From positions 868,001 through 932,000 of the forward strand of contig JAJNNY010000006.1 in NCBI GenBank assembly GCA_022453515.1: DNA of 64,000 nucleotides, given 5' to 3'. The number at the start of each line of letters is the position of its first letter. The stretch's first letter is position 1. The notes under the pieces are model-generated. The model saw only the letters and a program-made list of their open reading frames with translations, was not told the origin of the DNA and did no database searches. The DNA comes from Astrocystis sublimbata. Lineage: Eukaryota > Ascomycota > Sordariomycetes > Xylariales > Xylariaceae. Below, piece after piece: positions 55,068 through 64,000 of this stretch. Both the position numbers and the translations under genes were made by a program.

Positions 55068-55996
55068 GGTGTCTGATTCCAGGCATGGTCACTCATGCGC
55101 ACGAGGCAAAGAATTAATAGCATCTGGTTGGTGTTTGGGCTGTTCACGGTGTACGTGGCATTGTTTTCTCTCTTTTGGGGGCGGCGTCAACATTAGTTAG
55201 GGTTTGAGTTTGTTTAATGAACCTACTTTTGCATGGGTATGGATGGGTAGAGATAAAAAGCCAAGAAAATGCAACAGTCCGTTTGTTCTAGGCATACTGC
55301 CTAGATTCGAGCATCTACTTAAGAATCTTTTTTTTCATTTCATGGCAATCAGCTTGGCTGTTATATGGTTTATCTGAGCATGCCCGTGCCTCTTTTCCAA
55401 CGCAGTATCTATAATGTACAGTAGTAATCGTGCAGGTATGCATTCCGTTGCAGCAATTGTGAGCTTCTAGGCCCATGCACATTGTCGATCTGACGATGCC
55501 GGTTGGAAGTCGCAACTTGTTATGTGACGTCACTAGTCAGCTCCCGATTCCTGACCACATGCATGCAGACGTGGCCGAGACGCAGAGCTGCTGGTTTCCA
55601 AACCGTTGTTATCTCACTCCCTATAACAGCAACCATACATGTGCCAAAACTTCTGCCAAAGCCTGCCAAGTCCGGTCTTACATACCCAGGTACAGTTGTA
55701 GTATTATGCATAACAGCTCTTTTTCGTCTTTCTATTGGGGCTCGGGCGAAATTCGCGCATTGATGCTGCGCCGTGGTCACATCGGCCTTCTTGTAGTTAA
55801 TGCAGTCGACATGCGAACATTCGTGTTCCCGACATAGAGGTTATTACTACCTACTATCACGTACGTGCGGAAATCTCAACATAGGAAACTCCGGTCGGTG
55901 TTTGAAAGTCGACTACATACATACATAGAAATGTAACGTGATGTTGGGATGCTTGTCCTGGAACAAGTGGGTGTATGCTTGAACCTTATATAAAGT

Positions 55997-56049
55997 AATC
56001 TAGGTGTGAGAAGTTGGGCTATACCGTGTGGGATACGGCCACCTAGTAC
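55997..56049. repeat. Partial second copy of the 50.3-kb inverted-repeat element
   Basis: Bases 56026-56049 match 50411-50434 exactly (24 of 24), and the preceding ~28 bases also align with small gaps (AATCTA, GAAGTTGG and so on). The flanking terminal parts are diverged, so this is a decayed or truncated copy. Confidence 0.7.
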
Positions 56050-57145
56050 TCAGACAGTACGATTCCAGGCACAAAGTAGCGTGCACAGTACATAAGGCAC
56101 CCATTGGCCAGATCGATCGGCGGTACGCATTCGTCTTTTGACACTAGGTAACTATTACTACTAACTAGTGTAAATCTATAGATTGAAGCAAGGTGGCAGG
56201 TTGGCACAGCACCCTCGAGGAGGCCAAATGCTGTCATGCTTATCATCAGCTCACGCCAAGCGCGCTTCAGCTCTTATATATTATATATAGGTCAGGTATG
56301 TACTTACCGTACCGAGGTACCAGTACATCATGGCAGATTCAAATTGTTGCCCGTCGTACCTGAGGTATATCCAGGCAGGCAGCCGAGGCAGGCAAGGCGC
56401 AAAGATCCGATGGGCGGGAGTGCCCCACCATCCACTATGTAAGCCTCAGGTCTCTAGGTTTGGGTACCTGCCCGGCATGCCTGGACCCCCCCACCTATCA
56501 CTCCCCACATGCACATGGATGAAGGTACCTAATTGTATCTAAGGCACCTTTTCCTCCCACCTAGCTCCCCTACTAAAGCCATCAGTATCACAAGGAGAGG
56601 AGGTAGGTGGCATTCACCGTACCTATCTGCAAACCAGCTTACAGCTAAGGTCCTTCAGCTCTTTACATCATCAAATGCACGCCATTCATTCTCTTCCAAG
56701 CCATCCTCACTTTGCATTCTGAGCACCTAGTCTATGCGCCCGTTCCCATCGTGGCTAGGCTCCCTCCACTTCTCCAAGCCCCGTTCTGCCCTGTCATGCG
56801 TTCACATCCCATTTATTGATTTTTCTGGGTCCTCTCTTTCACATGGCGTAAGTCACCAGGCTCACCAGGCAACCCAAGGCTGCCGACAGAATATAAACAA
56901 TCCCACCATACTTACCGAACGACACCACCAGACCACCCGCGGGGTGCCTGCTTACCTGCTCCGATCTACCATCGCATACGGCCATTTTGAACCATTTGGA
57001 GCATATACGCGGTGCATGCTCCTTACTAGGTAGCTGCTCAATATCGCAGCCCGACTGTGTCAGCGCAACAGTTCAACTCAGCGTGCGGTATGGTGCGCTC
57101 TGGCTCGCAGCAGTCAGTATAACTCCGCCACCTGCTGGCTCTTGC

Positions 57146-57171
57146 CCATAGTCTGTTACCATAGTCTGTTA
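57146..57171 (+). repeat. Tandem 13-bp duplication just before the J-domain start codon
   Basis: CCATAGTCTGTTA occurs twice without a gap. A third unit would begin CCATG, and the real start ATG (57174) sits exactly there. The repeat is therefore in the 5' leader, two bases from the start codon. Confidence 0.85.
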
Positions 57172-57173
57172 CC

Positions 57174-60086
57174 ATGGCAAAGTGGGACAAGGCAAGAGAT
57201 TACTATGCAGACCTGGAGCTGCCAGCCTCTGCCACGTCTGACGACGTCAAGAGGCAGTTCAAGAAACTTGGTATTTCACGCGCCGTCTGACTTGAGCACC
57301 CAGATCAGCTACTGACCCCACATGCTTCAGCTCTGAAATACCACCCAGACCGCAATCCGGGCAGAGAAGCCGAGGTGAACCCGAAATTTCAAATCATCCA
57401 GTCGGCCCACGAGATCCTTACCGATGAGACGCTGAGAAGGCAGTACGATGAGGCACGCCGGAGCCGCTCGCGCTTTCCCGGCGCCTCGGGCGTGAGAGGC
57501 AATCCATGGCAAGATGCCGCGAAAGCCTATCCACCCCCTCCGAAACGCCAACCAAACACCCAATCCCGCGCAGATCGGCCGTCGGGCGGCCAACGGTACG
57601 AAGGCTTTGCGGGGGGGATGCCACGGAACACGAGACCCCAGTCTCCCAAAGACGACACGCAGTTCCGACGATCTAATGCCGAAGCATGGGACAACATCCG
57701 ACCCAACCGCGGACGGGCCAATGCGAGCCAAAGACCTGCGACTCCTGGAAGGGCACCACCGGGCAGAGCCCCTACATCTGCAACGCGTGATTCAAGACCA
57801 GGACCGGCACCAGCCCCCCCACCACGAACCGCATACCAAAAGAAAAAGGCCGAGGCCGCATTTGGTAGCAGCAGCAGCAAGAAGACAGGTTTCACCCCAC
57901 GATCTCCCGCTGTAGCGGACGAACCGCCTGTGACTGGTAAGAACTATTTCACGGACCGGTCACATTCAAACCTGTTCAGTGAGCCAGACAACATGCCACA
58001 GCAGCCTCCGACGGAAATCCCCATCCCGCCTCCGATTCCGCCGCTCAGTGACCGGTTTATGGACCGTCAGAGGACTCCGTACCACACGCCTGGCGGTGAG
58101 AAGACTAGTCCGTTCGAAAGCAGCCAGGGCTTGGGACGTTCCACCAGTACACGCGTGCCGTCGCGAGGCTTCGATGCGCCGGGCACGTTTGCACATGCGA
58201 GGCCGCGGAGCTCCAGCCCAGCCAGAAAACCCAGCAACCAGGGCGAGACTGAAGATCAAGCAGCTCAATCGAGAGCGGGGCAAAGATACCAACCCAAAAT
58301 GCCGGAGACTACCGATCAACCACCCCAATCCACCCCTAATGGTAAATTACGTGCCGCGCAGTCGAAAAGGCTCTCTTCGCTAATGCAACAGCCCACAGGT
58401 TCGACAGCTGCCCAGCCGAATGGCAGTCGTCCTACAGTGTACGGCACACAGACCCCTCTTTCCCAACCTCACTTAGGATCAAGCACCGCGGGTCCTCGAC
58501 ACGAAAGATATCGTGATCAAGCGATAGGAGGCGGGAGTTGGCTCGCTCATGTGACAGGCTATAACCTAAAACTTTCAAGCGAAGGAAGCAGCCACCGCGA
58601 CCCTACCACATTACTCCCCCTGGAGATACATCAAAGAAGAACTTTGGATCATCTGGTCAGAAAGCATTCTATGGCCGGCGAAAGTGTCGTCGGCAACGGT
58701 CACAAGTCAGATCAAGAACAGCATTCATCACACAACCTCACGGCCAGCAATGGGAAACTTAATGCTAACTGTGATCGTGCTTCTAGCTTCAATATTCCCG
58801 AAGAGCCCAAAAATGCCGGGACGAATGCTGGTTTCGAAAATTTCTTTCCAAGGAGCAGTGGGGAAAACATCAACACTAGCTTCGTTGGCACCCACGATTC
58901 AGACGATTGGCAGTTTAAGGCAGGCTCTGCATCGGCTCACGAAGAAGCGTCGATGCCCCCGAAATCACGGCCGCAATCCCGTAATCGCCCTGCTCAACGG
59001 CAAAACACGTTTTCTCGACCTACTTACTCAGCTCCTTTGCCTGAGGGTCAAGATACCTCGAAGTTGAAAGACGGCGAACAAGGGTTTTCAGCTGGAATGT
59101 GGAATGACCAGATAGGATCTCAACACTTCGAGCCACAAACTCCCAATAGTGCTTCTGCATCCCCAACCAGGCGCGCCCATATGAAGAAATCGAAGTCTTT
59201 CAAAATGACCGCTGGTACCGCTGCAGTAGTGGATGACGAGAGCAGCGAAGAGGGTCCCGGCGCAGATCAACCCTCCCCGACTGCTACTCCCATGGAACCA
59301 GACGCTATGGATATCGATACACCGCCAGTCGAGAGAGCAGAAGAGACCCCCAACCCTGTCCACGCGAACGGCGCCCGAAAGTATTCCACGGAGCCGTACA
59401 GAGAAGATTGGAGGGCAGGAGTTGCCAACGGTGTCCCACCGAATCCTAATAACTCAGCACCAGCCGTTAGTGGTTTGGATGGGAACATCTCAGCATCCAG
59501 CATCGCTCAGCCGAAGACAGACATTACTAACAGCAGCCCTCTCAAGCATGGTGGCTCCGAGGATTCTGATGAATTCCGCGCAACATTTTCGGACTTGAGA
59601 AATGTAGAGCCTTTCAAAGACCCTATGCCGAGTGGACTACACTCGTTCGCTGATCTCAAATCCACTCTTCCGTTCGAGAGCCGGCCGTCCGAGCACATCA
59701 ACCCTGACGTCAAGTCGTCTGGTGAAGCTATTCAGCCCTTAGCGTTTCCCCATCCTCCAGTCGCTCCTCGGCCGCCGCCTACTATTGCTGTGTCAGCTGT
59801 GAAACCGACCATCTCATCGTTCAAGAAATACGCCGAAAAATTCCATATTTATATGGAAAAATGGGAAACTTTCAACAACCAAGTGCTTGCTCACTTCACA
59901 TCCCGGCAGGAAGAGTTAAGGTCGCGCCGTTTGCGGCGCGGTGCAAATTGGCTGGAAGACCATGTGACCGAACACCTCATAGAAGTGGAACAAGATCTCG
60001 ATGTACAAAAGAAGTACGCTGATGCCTGTGCGGAGCATAGGAGAAGTGTCGCCCAGTTTAAGGACTTCAGGGATCGGGTCTGGTAG
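57174..60086 (+). CDS. Large J-domain (DnaJ-like) protein with a long disordered middle
   Basis: Hsp70 co-chaperone of the type with a J-domain only. Exons 57174-57270 and 57331-60086 give 950 residues; the 60-nt intron falls inside the J-domain, as often in fungi. The J-domain covers about residues 8-70: DYYADLELPASATSDDVKRQ, then KKLALKYHPDRNPG with the HPD tripeptide at 37-39 that stimulates Hsp70 ATPase, then FQIIQSAHEILTDETLRRQY. No Cys-rich zinc region or classical client-binding domain follows. Residues 75-830 are Pro/Ser/Gln-rich and probably disordered. A conserved helical C-terminal domain ends the protein (FKKYAEKFHIYMEKWETFNN ... YADACAEHRRSVAQFKDFRD). Homologues with this layout are common in Pezizomycotina, but their client and location are not known to me. 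Confidence 0.9.
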
Positions 60087-62344
60087 GACAGCTATCCCGG
60101 TGTGTCCTCGCAACAACTTCCGGATCGTGCGCAAGATGCACAACCTGGCCTTGGGCGTGAGACGCAGAATCCACTTCGGTCGTACCGACGCAGGAGTGCT
60201 GCATCCCTGCCGGTCAGACCAGAAGCCCAGAGCCTTCAAATCTCCCCCCGAAGACTGTTCACCGCAACCCCTTTCTCTAACTCTGGAACATGTTGGTGGC
60301 GTGAGCAATAGGACAACTAATGTTCAACGATGGCTTGGGTCGAGCGTTACCAAAGCTGTTAGGCATCGGCTTCGTCTGTTACACATTTTGATCCTTCATT
60401 TTCCTTGTTCAGTCAGGATTTCAGACAATGCATCAAAAAGTTGAGCAGTGTAAGGCGTTTTCTTCAAATTTTCAGTATAATTACCTCTTATTTGTTACCT
60501 TCGTGATGACAGGTGGCCCTCGATGGTCGTTTCTTGACAACCCCCGACTCCTAAGGCCTTAGCCAACCACACGAAACTCACGAATTACACATTTCATTCA
60601 AAGGTTGAGCTATGAGCATACCTTTTGCTCCGACCTCTGGCCGATTTACGCTGTGCTATCTACAGCTGACTCGGGATGCCAGAGGTCATGCTAGTGGATT
60701 ATGTTACTTGATGGCGGTGTTCAGGTTGTCGACTGGAATTCAGTTGGTCTGGATCGGCAGTACCCCACTCGGCTCATATCGGACGCTTGCCCTTCGCACT
60801 ATAAACTAGGGGCCTCTGCCAGATGCTCCATCGTCCTCACTTTGCTCCTCGGCGGCTTTGGATGCATCAATAATCGATTTGATTGCTGAAATTGCAACTA
60901 TGTCGCCTACTGGCTCGAAAACATCGTACTCATACCTATTTACGCTTTCATTTCGATATTCTTCCTTGACCCAGTTGCGAACTTGGTTTCATACGTCTTC
61001 AAACGGACTTATCGGATAATGCGAACCGTGTGGTGTTGATAAACAAGGACTTGGCGTATGGCACTTTTTCCCCCTTCGAGTGTGAGAAGTTATTCTAGGG
61101 GCAACTCTATGATACATCTCGCATATACGACTGAGAAGATGGAACGATGATGAGGCATGAAATATTGAGCAGGATGGGCATCAAGGCAAAAAGGGTCTGT
61201 AGAATAGGGGCAAACGGTCATAGGTTTCCATCAGAGCCTAGAACATGGTGAATTTGTTGTTGTATGTTTATGTCGTGAATACAATTCTGCGATATTGACT
61301 TAGTCTGGTTTCATGGTGTTGCTGGTGATTAAATTTGTAACCTGTGGGCAAGTCCGTTCTGCTACTCTATTCAAGATCACTGTGAATGACCTCTGTTCTG
61401 ATATCGTCGGTACTGGGTGGATTTTGGGTCAGAAAAAAGCAAGCAGATAATAAGACTTTCGCAATTTCAATATCATGTATGTCTCACCTCGTCACAGATC
61501 TAAATGCATACAGCTCGATTCCATTGGGTAGAGGGGCAAGCTTGACCTTGGTCGCATTCTAATCGCGTCGTGGTCGCATTTCTAGCTATGATTGTCGCAT
61601 GGACCGGGGTGACCGGGGTATATTTTCCGATCTGAGATCTCCCCTCAATTTCAGGTATCTAACCATCGATAATGCGATAATGCGATAATGCGGCACTTGA
61701 GAGTCGATACTTATGGGTACATATAGGTAATGCTAGAGAGACATTGTTAGTTGTTAGCGCCCCTATTCGCAGCCGCACTAGCCACACATCAGGTAGTACA
61801 ACATGGGATCACCAAGCCGGCGCTTGCTTCATAAGCCACAAATTGTACAGTTCCGGTCGGTGGACTCCCGAGGCGTTTGTAAGATTACACGCTGCTTCTC
61901 ATCCGTCATTGACTTTTGGTTCATGACGCTTATACTGCGCGTGATAACATCACCACCGCAACGCCAGGGCTTCTTGTCGGATCCCTCAGCCACCAAATGA
62001 GATCGGCTTTCAAAAGAAATAGCCCAGCCTCGACGATGCGTAGGTAGTCAGTAACCGAGACCCCAATGGAATAAACAAATTGACTTATTAAATCGATGAT
62101 GTAGTTAGCGCGAGTTGTATTGAAAATACAAGATGTCATAAGTGGTGATCTAACTAAGACAAAGATGTGTGAGATGCTGCAACGCTTGGGCTGGACTTCT
62201 CTATAAGTATCGTGAGGCGGTCTGGCCATAAAAAGTTATTTAAACTAATCTTCAACTCCATTCCTATTGCGCCCATCATATCAACCTCTCTCAACCGATA
62301 TCTATATCCTACACCCAAACATTCTTCCTACCCCAATCTACATC
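60087..62344. other. Intergenic region with no supported gene
   Basis: About 2.3 kb. It contains three tandem copies of CGATAATG (61667-61690) and a GACCGGGGT doublet near 61601-61618. Open frames of 60-150 codons occur but none has a plausible start context plus recognisable text. The first part is presumably the J-domain gene 3' UTR. Confidence 0.4.
61667..61690. repeat. Three tandem CGATAATG units
   Basis: Three perfect 8-bp head-to-tail copies in non-coding DNA. A small microsatellite-like array with no assigned role. Confidence 0.9.
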
Positions 62345-62706
62345 ATGTCGAGCTCCGCAGACAACCAGGTCAACGAGGCTCCCACTGGTTCTGTCCAAGA
62401 CGACTCCTATGTCAAACGCCAGGGCGACAACGCGGCCATCGACGTTGTGAAAGATGACGCTGATATTGAGGACCCTGTTTCCGCAGAGAATGCCGACTCG
62501 GACCAACAGCTAGGTATGTGCAACAGATAGGTCTCGTCGATGGCTATCAATATTCATGAATACTAATGTTACATTCAGACAAGGACGACAAGGACGCCAT
62601 TGACTCCAGCAATATCATCAAGAGTCGGCTGCGTGGCAACGAGCCGAAGGAGGGCGCAATGGCTGAACCCTCGGATGAGGAGATGGGATTGGGAGAAGAT
62701 GAATAA
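62345..62706 (+). CDS. Small acidic protein with a CHZ-like motif
   Basis: Exons 62345-62513 and 62579-62706 join in frame (GTATGT donor, TTCAG acceptor) for 98 residues. The ATG at 62345 has a good leader (CTACATCATG). The protein is acidic and polar throughout, with no hydrophobic core, so probably disordered. Near residues 64-76 it has AIDSSNIIKSRLRGN, which resembles the I-D-x-S-N-I-I-x-x-R-x-R-G core of the CHZ motif in Chz1, a histone chaperone for H2A.Z-H2B dimers. Known Chz1 proteins have longer acidic runs before the motif and read TRGK after it, so the match is partial. The tail ends EEMGLGEDE. A histone-binding role is inference. Another possibility is an unrelated small conserved fungal acidic protein. 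Confidence 0.7.
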
Positions 62707-63608
62707 AGGGATGCAAGGCATATTATGTCATTGTACAGGGAATTTCCCCATCGGTGGCTGGGTCTGTTGGGTTTCAACTATTTCAGTGATCGTAAATTGC
62801 ACTTGCGCGTCTCCAAGTAGCGAGTGCCTCACACGTGGGTCAGTGTCGGAGGCATCTGTAGATCTAAAAGCTCAGAACAATTAGTACTTCGGTAGTCGAG
62901 ATATTATGAGATTGAAAGTTTGATGCGCTTTGGCAAGGTACGTCCTACCTGCCTAAGGCAATCTGGCCCTACCCTTCGGTATGTAATTAAGCTCGAGGCT
63001 CGCAGCGAAAAATGAATAAAGGTGCGTTTTCAAATACAGAGAACCATTAACCTGATTATGGCAATGTCCCATAGAATAATATATATACCATTTATCATCT
63101 TATGAGATATGTAATCATACTGAACATGCGAAAAGAAGTCCCCAGGCTGTGCGATGGTTATTACGGGTTTAAACCGAACCTTGAATGTTGAGTAACGAAT
63201 ATGTAAAAGTTTGATTTATTGTTTACACTTACACTGCAGGACAGGCTGGTAGGTCGCAGGTGCCTACATTTCGGCGAAGGCACGGGCTGGCCGGTCTATA
63301 TTCATATCTCAGGCACCCGGTTGCCTACCTTTTCTTTCGCCTTGCATCACACGCCCTCTTCCCACTCCGTTGCCGACTTTTTCGCGGTATACCGTATTAC
63401 CAACAAGGAAACAGAAGGTACGCACGCGCTTCAAGCATGATACCTACATAAGTATGTACCTATGCCTACTAAGTAGGTACTTCAGTATATTCCTCTTTTC
63501 CTCGACAAAACCACAACAGCACCGAACCTCATCGCATTCTTGGCAGGTTTCCCTCTTCTGCGAGACCATCCTTGTCTGGCGGGTAGGTGCCACCAGCCGA
63601 GCGCGAAT
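62707..63608. other. Intergenic region before the RING gene
   Basis: About 900 bases with the small acidic gene's 3' UTR and the RING gene's promoter. TAGGTAC words occur near 63450-63480. No further feature is supported. Confidence 0.4.
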
Positions 63609-64000
63609 ATGTCTGCTGCAACCAATAATGCCGTCGCGCAGCCAGTCTGGCTCCGAGATGAACGCATGTGCGATATCTGCCTGGAAAGCAACTCATACAT
63701 AGATCTATGTCGGCTCCCCTGTGGGCATCAGCATTGCCGAGACTGCATCCAGCGTGGTGTCCACGCGGCCCTTCACTCCAGGCCGTTTGTCCCAGTCAAA
63801 TGCTGCCACGTGATAGCAATAGACGTGATCCGGCGCCATGGCCGTGTCTCGGACGAAGAGCTCAGAGAGTACGATCGCAAGATGGAGGAGCGGACCAGCC
63901 CAGCTCCCAACCTATATTGCTGGCACTGTAGCGCGTACATCCCCCTCGACCAACGAACGAGGCGGATCGGCGTCTGTTCGAAGTGCAGCAAGAATACATG
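63609..64000 (+). CDS. RING/IBR zinc-finger protein, 3' end cut by window edge
   Basis: Probable E3 ubiquitin ligase of the RING-between-RING kind. From ATG 63609 the frame is open to the window end, 130 codons. A RING starts at residue 21 with CDIC, continues with LPCGHQHCRDC (38-46) and closes with KCC (64-66), which supplies the Cys/His ligands for two zinc ions. After a spacer, LYCWHCSAY (102-110) and GVCSKCSKN (121-129) look like the first ligands of an IBR-type finger. In a complete RBR ligase a second RING with a catalytic Cys would follow; it lies outside the window, so ligase class is inferred. Introns may occur past the edge. No introns are needed in the visible part. Confidence 0.8.
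   Translation, partial: MSAATNNAVAQPVWLRDERMCDICLESNSYIDLCRLPCGHQHCRDCIQRGVHAALHSRPFVPVKCCHVIAIDVIRRHGRVSDEELREYDRKMEERTSPAPNLYCWHCSAYIPLDQRTRRIGVCSKCSKNT

Larger units (their letters stand above)
55068..57173. other. Intergenic region INCENP / J-domain gene
   Basis: About 2.1 kb without a supported gene. It holds a second partial copy of the 50.3-kb inverted-repeat element (about 55997-56049) and, directly before the J-domain start, two tandem copies of CCATAGTCTGTTA (57146-57171). Frames such as 55475-55837 have no family resemblance. Confidence 0.5.

Noticed and set aside
60612..60889. Small frames downstream of the J-domain gene
   Set aside because: Short, overlapping and without domain text; more likely 3' UTR or spacer.

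Overview
The window comes from a filamentous ascomycete (Pezizomycotina, probably Sordariomycetes). Genes are single transcription units with short GT-AG introns, mostly about 50-70 nt. The gene set is typically fungal (GH92 mannosidase, OPT transporter, Csf1, NOT2, fungal SLATT protein), and intergenic DNA is rich in TAGGTA/TACCTA words. I see no bacterial, organellar or viral genes, no CRISPR array, no rRNA and no convincing tRNA. Splice models were built by hand: each listed exon set was checked for GT/AG borders and for reading-frame continuity.

Layout, left to right. 1-7.8 kb (minus): an LAT-type amino-acid permease cut by the left edge, a mitochondrial membrane protein of unknown function, and the nuclear import receptor Mtr10/transportin-3. 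9-15 kb: SmE (+), 5-formyltetrahydrofolate cyclo-ligase (-) and an OPT oligopeptide transporter (+). 15.4-17 kb: a truncated SDR pseudogene (-) and a 252-bp MITE-like element with 18-bp perfect inverted ends. 17-25 kb: an F-box/LRR-like protein (+), a fungal SLATT-domain membrane protein (-) and elongation factor 2 (-). 27-37 kb: one intronless 9.7-kb gene for the bridge-like lipid-transfer protein Csf1 (-). 38-43.3 kb: a TMEM184/Hfl1-like vacuolar membrane protein (+) and a secreted GH92 alpha-mannosidase (-), tail to tail. 43.3-46.6 kb: a gene-free repeat-relic stretch. 46.6-60 kb: three plus-strand genes, NOT2 (CCR4-NOT), INCENP/Sli15 (chromosomal passenger complex) and a large J-domain protein. 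62.3-64 kb: a small acidic protein with a CHZ-like motif and the 5' part of a RING/IBR ubiquitin-ligase-like gene that runs off the right edge.

Most genes are conserved housekeeping functions (translation, splicing, nuclear import, mRNA decay and transcription control, mitosis, lipid transport) and do not form a metabolic gene cluster. The best leads for something less described are the SLATT-domain protein, the over-represented perfect palindrome TACCTAGGTA, several short inverted-repeat elements, and an open reading frame inside a long NOT2 intron.
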